The position numbers and the translations under genes are program-made. From positions 3,217,250 through 3,281,249 of the forward strand of contig JADCRB010000016.1 of NCBI GenBank assembly GCA_021464245.1: a DNA stretch of 64,000 bases. The letters run 5' to 3'. The first letter of the stretch is position 1. Each line of letters begins with the position of its first letter. This DNA is from Carallia brachiata. Its lineage: Eukaryota; Streptophyta; Magnoliopsida; Malpighiales; Rhizophoraceae. Positions 1 through 9,667 of the stretch are shown here, piece after piece. A model generated the notes under the pieces. The model searched no databases. It was not told the origin of the DNA and saw nothing but the letters and a program-made list of their open reading frames with translations.

Positions 1-103
1 ACTTTTCAAAAAAAAAAAAAAAAACTCTTTATTATTTGTATATATATCCTGCATGCCCGAGTTGTAATATTCACCCCTCAGCTCTTCTTTCTCAAAAAAA
101 AAA

Positions 104-256
104 ATGGCTAGTCTCTGCACTTGTCTCAGGAAGTTCTTCGATCAAGAAGTTGGAGGCGCACGAGCTAAGAAAAGAGGGAGTAGTCTTCTTCGAGGGATCC
201 TCGAAACTCAGTCTCCAACGCCATCGGTGTCATGGAGTTCCAACTACTCTCCTTAG
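104..256 (+). pseudogene. conserved small frame of the Tat 3' region (copy 1)
   Basis: A 50-codon frame starts MASLC and contains the basic stretch RAKKRGSSLLRGIL seen in every other copy of this frame (34294-34500, 44709-44822, 52728-52829). The start was chosen because the same ATG-GCT-AGT context follows a TATATAT box by about 60 bases in all copies. A frameshift after the RGIL motif gives it a different, shorter C-terminus than the 68-residue version at 34294-34500. I do not recognise the protein. It is small, basic and rich in Ser, Lys and Arg, with no membrane segment. Confidence 0.4.
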
Positions 257-742
257 TTCACATCTACCACAGAGGGATGAGAAGCTGCAATTATCCTAAT
301 CTTTCTTTGGATGCAGCGACGTACAGGGAAGTTCCAACTACTCTCCTTACGTCGAAGCAGACTTGGAAATCATCACTACAGTCAGTCTCTCTGTGAGCCG
401 GTCTTGAAGTTCCAAGGTCCTGGGCCTTCCTCTTGGGGAGGTTCAAGTTCTTTGCCTACTGGATCATCCTCACCAGAGCTCTGGAACTTTAAGAGATATA
501 AAAAATCCTTTGCGGGCTATGGAAGCTCGAACGCACCTGGAGCCAAGACTTCAATTTTTATATTGGCTGGGCTGCTAACCTTCTCAAGATCGTATCGGAT
601 TCCTATTGCGATCCAACAACAGCAGGCATGGTCAAAGATAGAAGACTCCAACATTCAACGTTCATTAAGACATCTCAAGTTTCAAACTGGACTTCAAGAC
701 TCGGTTCGGATCATTACGGTAAAATTCTTCCTTACCGACCCT

Positions 743-756
743 TGAAGTGGGGGCAT
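743..756 (+). other. polypurine tract of the Tat element
   Basis: The tract TGAAGTGGGGGCAT lies directly before the LTR start TGTAAAC. The same purine tract, or its reverse complement, borders every LTR start in the window (31535, 44241, 47853, 50683, 58517, 61525), which fixes the orientation of each copy. It would prime plus-strand DNA synthesis. Confidence 0.85.
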
Positions 757-757
757 T

Positions 758-1744
758 TGTAAACACCAAAAAAAAAAAAAAAAAAATCAATGCATGCCCT
801 ACATGAAAGCAACAAGTGCATGCATATGAAAATGATGATTTCCATTTGGTTGATGACCATGCAAAATGTCAAAATTCAACCACCAAAGAGGGTCCTTGCC
901 TTGTAGGATCCTACTCATGATGAATCATATGGAAATTTTAATTTCCATTTGATTGCAAAATGTCAAAATTCAACCACCAAAGAGGGCCCTTGCCATGTAT
1001 GATCCAAGTCATACAATTTTGGCATCCATCCTCCCCCAAAACCCTATAAATAGGGATCCCCTCAAAGCCTTTCAATCCATCCCAAGCAAAGCAAATCATT
1101 CATCTTCTAAAGCTTTGCATCTCTTCCTTTCTCTCTCTAAATATTTTGGGTGTATGCTCTCTAGCTGCCACTAAGTTGGATCCGCTAGATCAAAAACCCA
1201 AGATATTAAATATCCGAGTGGGATCAAGCCTCCTACGGCCCTCACCGGAGTCCAATCAATTCGAGTGGGATCAAGCCTCCTACGGCCCTCACCGAAGTCC
1301 ATCCAGTTCGAGTGGGATCAAGCCTCCTACGGCCCTCACCGAAGTCCATCCAATCCGAGTGGGATCAAGCCTCCTACGGCCCTCACCGGTCCATCCAGTC
1401 CGAGTGGGATCAAGCCTCCTACGGCCCTCACCGAAGTCCATATCCGAGTGGGATCAAGCCTCCTACGGCCCTCACCGGAGTTCAACTAATCCACTTGAGA
1501 TCAAGTCTCGACCCTCAGTGGGATCCATTTCCTATAGTTCAAGTTCACGCTGTGGAAATTCACCATCTCTCGGTCAAGATTAAGCTTTCACGGCCCTTGA
1601 CTAAATTACACAGGAGCATTAATCGGAAGATCTACCCAGAGATCGACCCCACATAAACTTCTTTTTATTTTACAATTTTTTATTGTAATTTGTTTTTATA
1701 TTTTTGAGTCTAACTGTTACAGGCTCGAAATTTACAGCTTCACA
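758..1744 (+). repeat. 3' LTR of a Tat-lineage Ty3/gypsy element
   Basis: About 987 bp, running from TGTAAAC after the polypurine tract to a CACA end after the conserved AAATTTACAG motif. It has a U3 promoter box (CCTATAAATAGG, about 1043-1054), a pyrimidine-rich stretch, an internal tandem repeat (1216-1490) and the U5 motif GAGCATTAATCGGAAGATC. The same end-to-end order recurs in the LTRs at 43349, 46878, 49954 and 60655. The sequence following the end does not contain the primer-binding site found at 22139, so this LTR closes an element and the DNA beyond it is the insertion flank. Confidence 0.85.
1216..1490 (+). repeat. six-copy tandem repeat of about 47 bp inside the LTR
   Basis: The motif GAGTGGGATCAAGCCTCC starts at 1216, 1263, 1310, 1357, 1402 and 1446, giving units of 47, 47, 47, 45 and 44 bp. 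Each unit ends CTACGGCCCTCACCG plus a short variable tail. The same unit, more diverged, recurs in the other LTRs (for example minus strand 46140-46420, 47090-47330, 60840-61040). It explains the overlapping proline- and serine-rich frames here, which are not genes. Confidence 0.95.
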
Positions 1745-2007
1745 CATAATATATTAAAGATTTTATGTCTCATGGTTGCCTACTGATCTTATTCATAATG
1801 TTGTTATGTTAATTGAAAGCCGATTATGGTTATGCCTAAAATCGAAGATATATGATATGATATTTATTGAAAATTTACCCTCAAATAGAGAAATAAATTT
1901 TTCTTCCGAGGGCTTGTTGATGTACATAAACCAGACTGGGAGTGATATGGAAATGGAATTAGCAATGCACTAACTGCCTAATTAGTGATTATAGGCAAAA
2001 AAAACCC

Positions 2008-2023
2008 GGGGGGGGGGGGGGGG
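2008..2023 (+). repeat. 16-base poly-G run
   Basis: An uninterrupted run of 16 G follows AAAAAAAACCC. It stands out in AT-rich surroundings and could be a replication-slippage tract or an assembly error. Confidence 0.9.
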
Positions 2024-2427
2024 AAGGCCTAGTGGGAAGGAAAGGTTTAAGCAAACATAAGGCCTTGTCAAATTTTCCCTTTTACACCTTAATTTTGACA
2101 AAAAAAATGGAATGACCAAAGTATTTAATATTTTGAATTTATTAAAACGTGAATGTTGGCACAAAAATGAATAAAATCTACAGCGTAAATAATATACGTT
2201 AAAAGTTAGCGTAACAAAAAAAAGACACAAAATAATTATGATATTTGGCTGGAGGCAGAGAATTCTGACCCCTTTCCTAAGTCTTCTTTTCTTATGATAA
2301 TTGTCATCTCAACAAAAACACAAAAAAAAAAAAAAAAAAGGCATGCCAAAAGGTTTAATGGGCTTTAAATTATCAATTAAAGGTTGTCAAGCACAACCTT
2401 GAGAAGTTGAACACTTTAAAGCAGCTA

Positions 2428-3025
2428 CACTTTGTTTGGAAACTATGAGAAAGAAAGGAGAAAGGAGAAAGGAGAAATGAAAATTACAGTTTTCAATGTA
2501 AATTCTCGTGTTTGGCATCCAATGGAAAGACATGAGAAAGATGTTGGTCGTATATGTCAGAGTTCATAGATGAAAAAGAAACAAAAAAAAACCAAAACAC
2601 GTGAACTAAAATTAGTAAAATAACCTTAATTTTTTTTTATTAACAAAATTAATTTGTACGCACAAAAGAAGAGGAAAAAAAAAAAAACCAAAGTGAATGC
2701 CAAGATGTTGGCCTACCAACATGAGGTATCTGACGTTCATTTGCAACAAAGGATTTTCAACAATGAGACAAAAAATCAAAACAAAAAAAAAACATTCAAA
2801 ACATTAGGGATAGTTTAATAATTTGACATATATAATTATTTTTTCTATCACCTTTTTTTACAATCCAAATATATCAATTCACTTTCTAATTATTTTCTTT
2901 CTCACATCATCTATTTATTCAAACTACGGATTTATTCACTTTTCTTTCTCAAACTTTCTTTTCAAATTATTTTATTTCTCACCACTTTCTTTCTCACCAA
3001 ATTCTTACAATCCAAACACAACATT
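2428..3025. mobile_element. MITE-like element with imperfect terminal inverted repeats
   Basis: The left end reads CACTTTGTTTGGAAACTATG followed by purine-rich AGAAAGAAAGG tracts. The right end is the mirror image: pyrimidine-rich TTTCTTTCTCACC tracts followed by CAATCCAAACACAAC. The TTTGGA and TCCAAA core near each end is common in plant hAT-like non-autonomous elements. I see no coding capacity and no clear target duplication, so class and exact ends are uncertain. Confidence 0.4.
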
Positions 3026-3871
3026 AAAAATTTTGTCCCCATAAGGTAGGCAGAACCGAGTCTAAAAAAAAAAAAGGAGGAAGGATGCATCTTGCAGCTA
3101 AGCCTATTTTGGTTTGATTTTAATGAGCTAGCTTTTGGGCATATATTTATTCTCAATATTATTACCCTTCCGAGTAAACCAGAACCCCACTGGCAACTGA
3201 GCTAGACACCTCCAAATTTGAGTCATGGTATATACCAAGGGTATAAGCTAAGTTATGATTGACAAGTGGACAAACATCATCAGCATATAACAAAGACGGT
3301 CCAAAACAAGCCTAAATTCTTTGTTTTCTTTGCTGCTGGAATCTCATGCTTCCATTTATTTCCTTCTTGCAAATTACTCATGATGGCCGAATTGCACTGT
3401 GAATTCAATTCAACTTTTACACTCCTCTTCTTTTTCTTTTTTTTTTGGTTATTAATAGCAATTGTCATCTGAATCCCACTGCTTGTTCTATGAAGATTAG
3501 AGCAACCCACGCAAAAATATGAATGGTAATATCAAATATTATTCAAGAGCAAATAGTAGGAAATTACTAAAGCAGCAAAACACATGACAATCTGATAGAC
3601 TCTGAGGCATTTTCAACCCAAACAAAATTGTAGTTGTAGCAAATCAAACAGTTTGACAGAATATTGAGTTTCGAGATAGAACCAACCAACCCACCTAAAT
3701 ACAATGAAAAAAATCATTTCTAACATAACGATAAGCATTCCTATAAAATTACTCGAATCAACAGACCAATTGCAGAAGCAGAATGGTCTCTCAAAAATAT
3801 TTCCAAAAACTGAAATAGAAACGTTCATATCAATATTAAAAGCAAACAACAAAAATAGAAACAAGCAAACC

Positions 3872-4010
3872 ACCACTGCTTTAGTTCAACTGGATATAGG
3901 ATCATAGGTTCAAATTCTACTAAGGTCAACTGCTGGAGTTGAACCTACCCCTGATGCAAGAAACGTCATAAACATACGGGCTTCCCATCTCTCCAAGGCA
4001 TAGAGTTGCA
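3872..4010 (+). mobile_element. possible tRNA-derived SINE remnant
   Basis: TTAGTTCAACTGG resembles a polymerase III box A and GGTTCAAATTC resembles a box B. They are only about 14 bp apart, closer than in functional plant SINEs. There is no clear poly-A or poly-T tail. This is a weak call that rests on two short motifs. Confidence 0.2.
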
Positions 4011-4177
4011 ATGTGTAGAGTTGCTAGCTATTCTGCTTGACAGGCCGTGGGATACAACCTTTTCCCTTTTTATACCAAAAAAGAAACGAGAAAAGCCAAA
4101 AAGAAAAAAAAAAACAAAAACAAGAACAAAAAACTAAGAAAATATCGTGGAAACTAAATCTAACTGGAACTATCGGA

Positions 4178-5113
4178 TTAGTCATCTTCTTGTTCTATAG
4201 TCCGAATGAGAAGTCTTGCATCTGTCTTAAGGAAATCTGCATGCTTCTCGGCAGCAACAATTTGAGCCCATTCCAAATCTTTCCACTTTCTCACCAATTT
4301 GGCGTCCTTGCAAACGGGTTTTTTCATCTTTTCCAGCACATCATGGCCAAGATCGTGCGAACCCGCCAAGCACCTAATGCAGAGTCCATCAACAAAGTCC
4401 CCGCTACTTAAGACGGAACAACCACGGCTGCCTCTAGCAAGAGCGACAGGAGGGTTGTCTTCTTCTTCTATAGATTCAAGATGAGTAGCAGCACCACCCC
4501 ATATCTCGTGAGACAACCCGAAACACACCATCTCGTGCTCATTTAATGAAGTTGTTGTTCTGGGATGATCCTTGAGATTAGTTTCGTATTTTTTCTTGAG
4601 CCTGAACACTTTGTCGCTGAGTTGTCGTTTCGACAAATCGAAAGGGAAAGAATCCTTAATAAATTCCTGAAAATCAACTGAGCGAGACATTGGATTCCGT
4701 AGACCATTCGTTTTCGAAAAGTGAATCATCCCTTGCAAGAGAGCGATTTCATCTTGCTTTCTCCATAAACGATTATGGGCTGCGGTGTTGTGCTTTTCGA
4801 CTTGCAGCTGCTGGTCGGCTGCTAGCTCGTCTTTTTCATAGTCACTCTCGTCAAAATCGTCCTCACTCCGCTTTTTGCGCTTCTTCATACTAAGACCCTC
4901 GCCCTTGTTTCCGCCGGCAGACATGCCATTGTCATCATCAGCATCAGCATCAGCATAAGCATAAGCAGCATCAGCAGCATCATCTTCAATGGCAGTTGCA
5001 ACTGGTCGCTTACCCTTGTCTTCCCTGGATATTGAGGATGAGGAAGAAAGCTTCTTCTTCTTCTTCTTGTGGCTATCTCGAACGGCAGAGGGTAATGTCG
5101 ATTGTAATTCCAT
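4178..5113 (-). CDS. GeBP-like (DUF573) DNA-binding protein, STOREKEEPER/GeBP family
   Basis: An intact single-exon gene of 311 residues; most GeBP-family genes are likewise intronless. The family comprises nuclear, plant-specific transcription regulators. Residues 16-45 are Lys/Ser-rich, 44-62 form an Asp/Ala repeat, and MKKRKKR near 76-82 is a likely nuclear localisation signal. The DUF573 domain spans about 114-206: it opens RLWRKQDEIALLQGMIHF, has the middle block SKRQLSDKVFRLKKKYE and closes with FGLSHEIWG. A helical C-terminal segment (about 273-306, WKDLEWAQ...) fits the family's dimerisation region. The start at 5113 gives the full basic N-terminus with no in-frame upstream alternative. 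It is the only clearly functional host gene in the window. Its target genes cannot be told from sequence. Confidence 0.88.
   Translation of the reverse strand: MELQSTLPSAVRDSHKKKKKKLSSSSSISREDKGKRPVATAIEDDAADAAYAYADADADDDNGMSAGGNKGEGLSMKKRKKRSEDDFDESDYEKDELAADQQLQVEKHNTAAHNRLWRKQDEIALLQGMIHFSKTNGLRNPMSRSVDFQEFIKDSFPFDLSKRQLSDKVFRLKKKYETNLKDHPRTTTSLNEHEMVCFGLSHEIWGGAATHLESIEEEDNPPVALARGSRGCSVLSSGDFVDGLCIRCLAGSHDLGHDVLEKMKKPVCKDAKLVRKWKDLEWAQIVAAEKHADFLKTDARLLIRTIEQEDD
4930..4982 (-). repeat. in-frame trinucleotide-type repeat coding an Asp/Ala tract
   Basis: On the plus strand this reads as repeated CATCAG and CAGCAT triplets. In the GeBP frame it encodes the D/A/Y tract at residues 44-62, so length changes would add or remove residues without a frameshift. 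Confidence 0.7.
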
Positions 5114-5375
5114 ATATTGCTTGGCAAACGGCCAACTTCTATGTCCAGATCGATTTTACTTTCTAGCAGATTGCTTTCTTTGTTTTTTGTGTGTATCGGC
5201 TTCCAATGTGCGGAAATTAGTATTGGGTCATAATATACGTTAGTTATAGAATAGGTTGCATAATTTATCGATTGATTAATTTAAAAGGGCAAACAAGTGA
5301 GTTCAAGGATACCAAGTATCTTGACTGCCAACTTAAGTAACTCTAATATTGTCATATTAATAATAATCCAATGAT

Positions 5376-5419
<44 letters not shown>

Positions 5420-5875
5420 CGAGTTGACTAATTAAGTATGTGTGCACCGAGATGCCTTGTGTATCGGCAACCAGACGACAATTCAGGTTTTAATAATGGT
5501 AGGAATAGTTGTCGCCTGATTAGTAATAGAGGAATGAATAGTTGTCCCCTGATTAGTAATTAGGAACCAAAAGACATCATTTTTGGTATAAAGAATGAAA
5601 AAAGAGCAGTGGTATTCCACAAATTTTGTGAAGAAACATTGTGTCTATTGGAGGATCAAATTCTGTAAGTATAGATTTAGTTCTATCGAATGTTTTGGTG
5701 AAATATCGAGTTTAAAACTTATGGTTTAACAATGAACCATCTTTACTACTTAGACCATATTAGTGCCTACGAGAGGAAAATGTTGACCAAAATATATAAC
5801 TCAATCAAACAAAAAAAAATCATTAATTATAAAAAATAAGCCTTAAATTTTAGTTTTTACTAAATTAACAAGAGG
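5114..5875. other. upstream region of the GeBP gene, with a TA microsatellite
   Basis: This is the presumed promoter and 5' leader side of the minus-strand GeBP gene. I see no convincing TATA box at a standard distance. A pure (TA)n tract of about 39 bp lies at 5379-5417. Confidence 0.5.
5379..5417. repeat. (TA)n microsatellite
   Basis: An uninterrupted TA dinucleotide tract of about 19 units. Confidence 0.95.
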
Positions 5876-6023
5876 TCAAATAGTCGAGGTTCAAAATCAC
5901 TTGATTGTCAATCAAAAGAAATGAATCCAAGCTATAAAAAAATTATTATTATTATTAAATGGTCTCTTGCTCTTACCTATAAGTTACGTACTTGCAAAAC
6001 TAATATATATATATATATATATA

Positions 6024-6056
<33 letters not shown>

Positions 6057-6610
6057 TTTTTTTGCTAAGACCTTTCAAAGTCAAGTTAACAAGAAAATTA
6101 CATATATCAATTCTAAGAAATCTAACATGATCCTCCATTAATTTTCTCGTTATTACTTTATAACAAAGGAATTAAAATCAAGAAATCAAGTAAAAATACC
6201 TGAGACTTTTTATAGTCATCTTCAATTGTTGATTTATTTTCTTAATCTACTTTAGTTGTTTTATTTTTATTTTTATGTTTTAACCATTCAGTCATAAAAA
6301 AATTAATATATAAAAAATTTAATGGATTCAAATAAATAAATTACAATCAAAGGCAAGCGTTGAAATTATAATTTATATGTTAATGTTAACCCAAGAAAAA
6401 GGTTGAGTTGTTCACAACTTGCTAAGCAGTCAATTACTTCTACTGAAGGCAGGTTTTGGGACCATTAATTTTGTTAAATTCAACGGCAAATTCTAACAGA
6501 CCTTGTTTTTATTGAAATTTTATTCATATCAATCGATACATATTTGGATACTTGTTTAAGTCTATGCAAAACACATTAATATTTATAAGTTTTGTAAGAT
6601 TTGGAATGCG
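5875..6610. repeat. left copy of a diverged local duplication
   Basis: Segments around 5875-5940 and 6312-6610 match 7079-7160, 7190-7458 and 8070-8110 in the same order and orientation. Shared runs include AAAAATTTAATGGA, ATTACAATCAAAGGC, AAGCAGTCAATTACTT and TTTGGAATGC. No gene is visible. The divergence suggests an old tandem duplication or two copies of an uncharacterised repeat. Confidence 0.65.
6003..6063. repeat. (TA)n tract followed by a poly-T run
   Basis: Two TA blocks separated by AATA, then about 22 T. Lies inside the left copy of the duplication at 5875-6610. Confidence 0.9.
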
Positions 6611-7078
6611 TGTAATTTCGACTTTTTTTTTTTTGGAATGTGTATAAAATTTTAAATCTAGTCCCAAATAGTTATTTTACTATATAAGCAGTAACAACAA
6701 GTGTCAATTTAATCATATATTATTAGCTTATTTTATTTATTAACAACAACAATGAGCAATTACAAAAAACAATAAAAAATTAAAAATAACAATTAGCAAT
6801 GAGTACCAACTGAATTAAACGGGCCATAAGAGTAATAGTAATCAGTCTTTGATTCTAATATATAATTGTTCCATTTTTTTTCAGTCAATAATATATCACA
6901 TGGCTGCCAATGTAATCTCATGGCCAATTTTATGTCGGAAGCTAATTATAGATGTGGTTCCAATGGAGACATATGATATGTATTTAAATGCAAAACCACT
7001 AGCCTAAAAGAATTAAAGTTGACAAGGTTTTCCCTTTTCTTCAATTCTAGTTTGATGATTTGCCTTCGATTGGATCCA
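6611..7078. other. AT-rich spacer between the two duplication copies
   Basis: No gene, repeat or RNA feature is recognisable. Composition is A/T-rich with short poly-T runs. Confidence 0.5.
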
Positions 7079-8110
7079 AGAGGCCATATAGTCGAAGTTC
7101 TCTGATATGGAATGGATATCACTTGACTGTAAATCAAAATAAATGAATCCAAGCCATAAAATTATGTAATGGTGAAATTAAGATATACAAAAATTTAATG
7201 GACTCAAATGAATTAATTACAATCAAAGGCGAGTGTTGATAGTATAATTTGTATGTTAATATTAATCCCAAGCATAAGCTTGATCACAAATTGCCAAGCA
7301 GTCAATTACTTTTGTTGACAGCCGATTTTGGAACCATCAATTTATTAATCCGCGGCCGTTAAATTCAAATATAATTCTCGGTAGATCGTGTGCGTTAAAA
7401 TTTTATTCAAATCAATCCATACATATTTGTATACTCACGTAAGTCTTTGCAAAACATTTAAGGCACGTTTGTTTTATAAGATAAAATAAAATAATATAAA
7501 CTAGAATTTGCACATTAATCTATATTTGGTTGATTAATAAGACAAAATAATATAAACTTACTATTTTATAAATATAAAATAGTACTCTCTTTCTCAACCT
7601 CATGAGAACCTCATGGGCTAATCTATTAAATTTCATGAAATATTGTTTGACAATATATATATTTACTAAAATACTCTTGTATAACAAAATTTTTCCCCCT
7701 TTTTTTTATTCGTTTTTTTGAAATGATTTTTCGTTTTTCTAAAATTTGAGAAAAAAAATATATTTTTTATAACAAAAAAAAAAGAAAAAATCTCTTCCGT
7801 TGGAACCACCGTAAGAACTGTCATACGCGCCGCCTCAGATGATTTTTGTTGTCACCAAAAACTGTCCCTCGCATCATCGGACATCGAGAACTCTGTTTAT
7901 GGCCTTCACGCGGCCCGATGAAGTCTAAAACGTACCAGAGTTAAAAGAAACCGAACGCTTCCTCCGTCATTTCAATATCGATTTTGAAATCTTCCGCCGG
8001 CTCTAAAGTTCTAAACCATTGTGTATGTACTATCTTATATTATATTATTAATCTACGTACCGCACTCATAAATACTAAGTTTTTGTTCGATTTGGAATGC
8101 ACGTGATCTC
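7079..8110. repeat. right copy of the local duplication, split by an insertion
   Basis: Matches the left copy (5875-6610), but the match is broken between 7458 and 8068 by about 610 bp that the left copy lacks. After the gap the match resumes with ATAAATACTAAGTTTT and GATTTGGAATGCACG. Confidence 0.65.
7459..8068. mobile_element. insertion of about 610 bp, MITE-like, with a GC-richer core
   Basis: The insertion is delimited by comparing the two duplication copies. The left end reads GGCACGTTTG followed by an AT-rich ATAAGATAAAATAAAATAA stretch. The right end reads ATATTATTAATCTACGTACC, so both ends present GGYACGT in inverted orientation. The centre (about 7795-8015) is clearly GC-richer than its surroundings and could be captured genic sequence, though I recognise no protein in it. 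The target duplication is unclear. Confidence 0.45.
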
Positions 8111-8699
8111 ATTTTGAGACAAAAAGGACCATGAACAAAATCTTAGAATCCAAAAACGGACCAGACCAACAAAACTCTTATAAATATCATTGTGTGCTCT
8201 AGTTCAATTAGTTATTGGCTTGTATCTAAGGGAGTGACTCTACTTTCCCCTTTTTCTTTGCATAGACAAATGTCTTCCCCCAGGACCCAAAAAAAAAACA
8301 AAGAAATGCAAACTAGACCAACCGTACAGAGCTAAACACTTTTTTCTTTTCTATTTTTTTTGGTGTTTTTGATTTTTTCTTTTTTTTTATTTTTGGGGAT
8401 TGGACTTGTATAAACAAAAGATAGGCCTAAAGTCCACTTTAAGTTTGTACCCGTTTCAACGCATCAATATTTTCAGCAGTGAGGGGCAAAGCCTTCATGC
8501 TGCCTCTCTGCTAAAGTACATGAAGCTGTTGGGAAACATTCCCAAAAACTTGTCATTCACATTTCGTTAAGCTCCGCTCGTAGTGCTCTATGATCCCACT
8601 TCTCTCGTTCCACATAGCTTTCGCGCCTGGTGCCAAGAGTTCTCAATGTGTGACTCACTAGTCAACTCTCAAACCCACATACTTGCAAGCAGAACTTTC
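8111..8699. other. intergenic stretch bordering the LINE
   Basis: No gene seen. It contains several A and T runs. The part next to 8700 has neither LINE reverse transcriptase nor a LINE tail, so the LINE break lies near here. Confidence 0.4.
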
Positions 8700-9480
8700 G
8701 CAGCTTCTTTGTCTAAGCACTTTGAGGACCAATTAGGCGAGTAAGTATCGAGCTATGATCTGAGCCCCAACGAGATAGGTGACGGACCTGTATATGAGAA
8801 AAAACATGTGTAAAATCAGGGTTAGCCAATATACAGTCTAAACGTTCCTGAATATTTTCACCACCAGATCAACCATTAGTCCATGTGTATTTGAACTCGG
8901 TAAAGCCAAGATCCCTCAGGTCACAATACTGCAATATATTCTGAAAAGCAAGCACTGAAGAAAACGATCTAGCTCGACCACCCCTTTTCAGAGCCAAAGA
9001 GGATTTTGTTAAAATCACCTTCACAAAGCCATAGGTGATTTGATTGATTTTTGAGTGTGACAATGAGATCCGAAGTAAGACATTTATTCTCCTCTTCTGG
9101 CCACCCATACATGCCTGAGAAACACCAATCAATAGGTTGCTGTCCATCTGAGACAATGGCATCAATGTGATGCATGGAAAAAGTCTGCCTAGAAACCGTT
9201 ACGGACTCTTTCCACAAGAAACATAAACTCCACCACGTTTGCGCCCCAACTCTGCACAATCTACTTCCAAAGCATTTGGGAAATTTAGTTGTTATTTAAC
9301 TCTGTTCATCTCGGCCTGTGTTTACCTTGTTTCCATAAAAAAACCCAAGGTAGGAACTTGAAGTTGCAAGAGCTTCTTGAGTCGCTGAATTGTACGTGGG
9401 TTCCCAAGTCCCCAACACTTTCACATCAAGCAGATTCATGGCTGACGGCAGGGCTGCCCCACAGCCTCTGCCGATGATAG
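8700..9480 (-). pseudogene. LINE ORF2 fragment: apurinic/apyrimidinic endonuclease-like domain
   Basis: The domain nicks target DNA for target-primed reverse transcription. It is spread over several frames. Recognisable pieces on the minus strand are an N-terminal LGxxxT...LK segment near 9460-9300, WLCEGDFNKIL with the GDFN motif near 9030-9000, the DLGF-E-KYTWTNG block near 8910-8870, and a QERLD...HLSRWGSDHS segment near 8850-8740, where SDH is the catalytic histidine motif. The domain ends there and no reverse transcriptase follows. Confidence 0.7.
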
Positions 9481-9667
9481 GATGGTGTCATCATTGGAAG
9501 AGAGAGTGGATAGAGCTGTTAATTTGTTAATTTTTTCTATGGAAAATTTTCCTGGTCAGCTTAGTCATCAATAAGTAGACAAGACGTCTTTCTTTTTCCT
9601 ATTAGTGATGCATATTTGCCATACTAAGATACACCCTTGCGCTTGGTAGAGCACCACGTCTTCAAGT

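Larger units (their letters stand above)
1..757 (+). mobile_element. 3' internal region of a WOX-carrying Tat element, cut by the window edge
   Basis: This stretch matches, by eye, the region between the WOX gene and the 3' LTR in the other Tat copies, for example plus strand 52656-52868 and 30780-31548, and the minus-strand copies at 34500, 48450 and 62110. It opens with a TATATAT box, a short leader and the small frame at 104, and ends with the polypurine tract at 743-756. The WOX gene, integrase and everything upstream would lie to the left of the window. An extra segment near 520-640, absent from the other copies, looks like a local insertion. No further function can be assigned. Confidence 0.75.
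1745..3870. other. AT-rich intergenic DNA without a recognisable gene
   Basis: Beyond the LTR I see no gene. The stretch holds a 16-base G run at 2008-2023, several A runs, and the MITE-like element listed at 2428-3025. Open frames here are short and low in complexity. Confidence 0.6.

Noticed and set aside
311..745. A 144-codon frame before the polypurine tract
   Set aside because: Other copies of this 3' untranslated stretch do not keep the frame, and part of it comes from a private insertion.
1146..1656. Three overlapping frames with SSLLRPSP repeats
   Set aside because: They translate the 47-bp LTR repeat in different frames and have no independent support.
4037..4484. Plus-strand frames opposite the GeBP gene
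   Set aside because: Shadows of the minus-strand coding sequence without recognisable domains.
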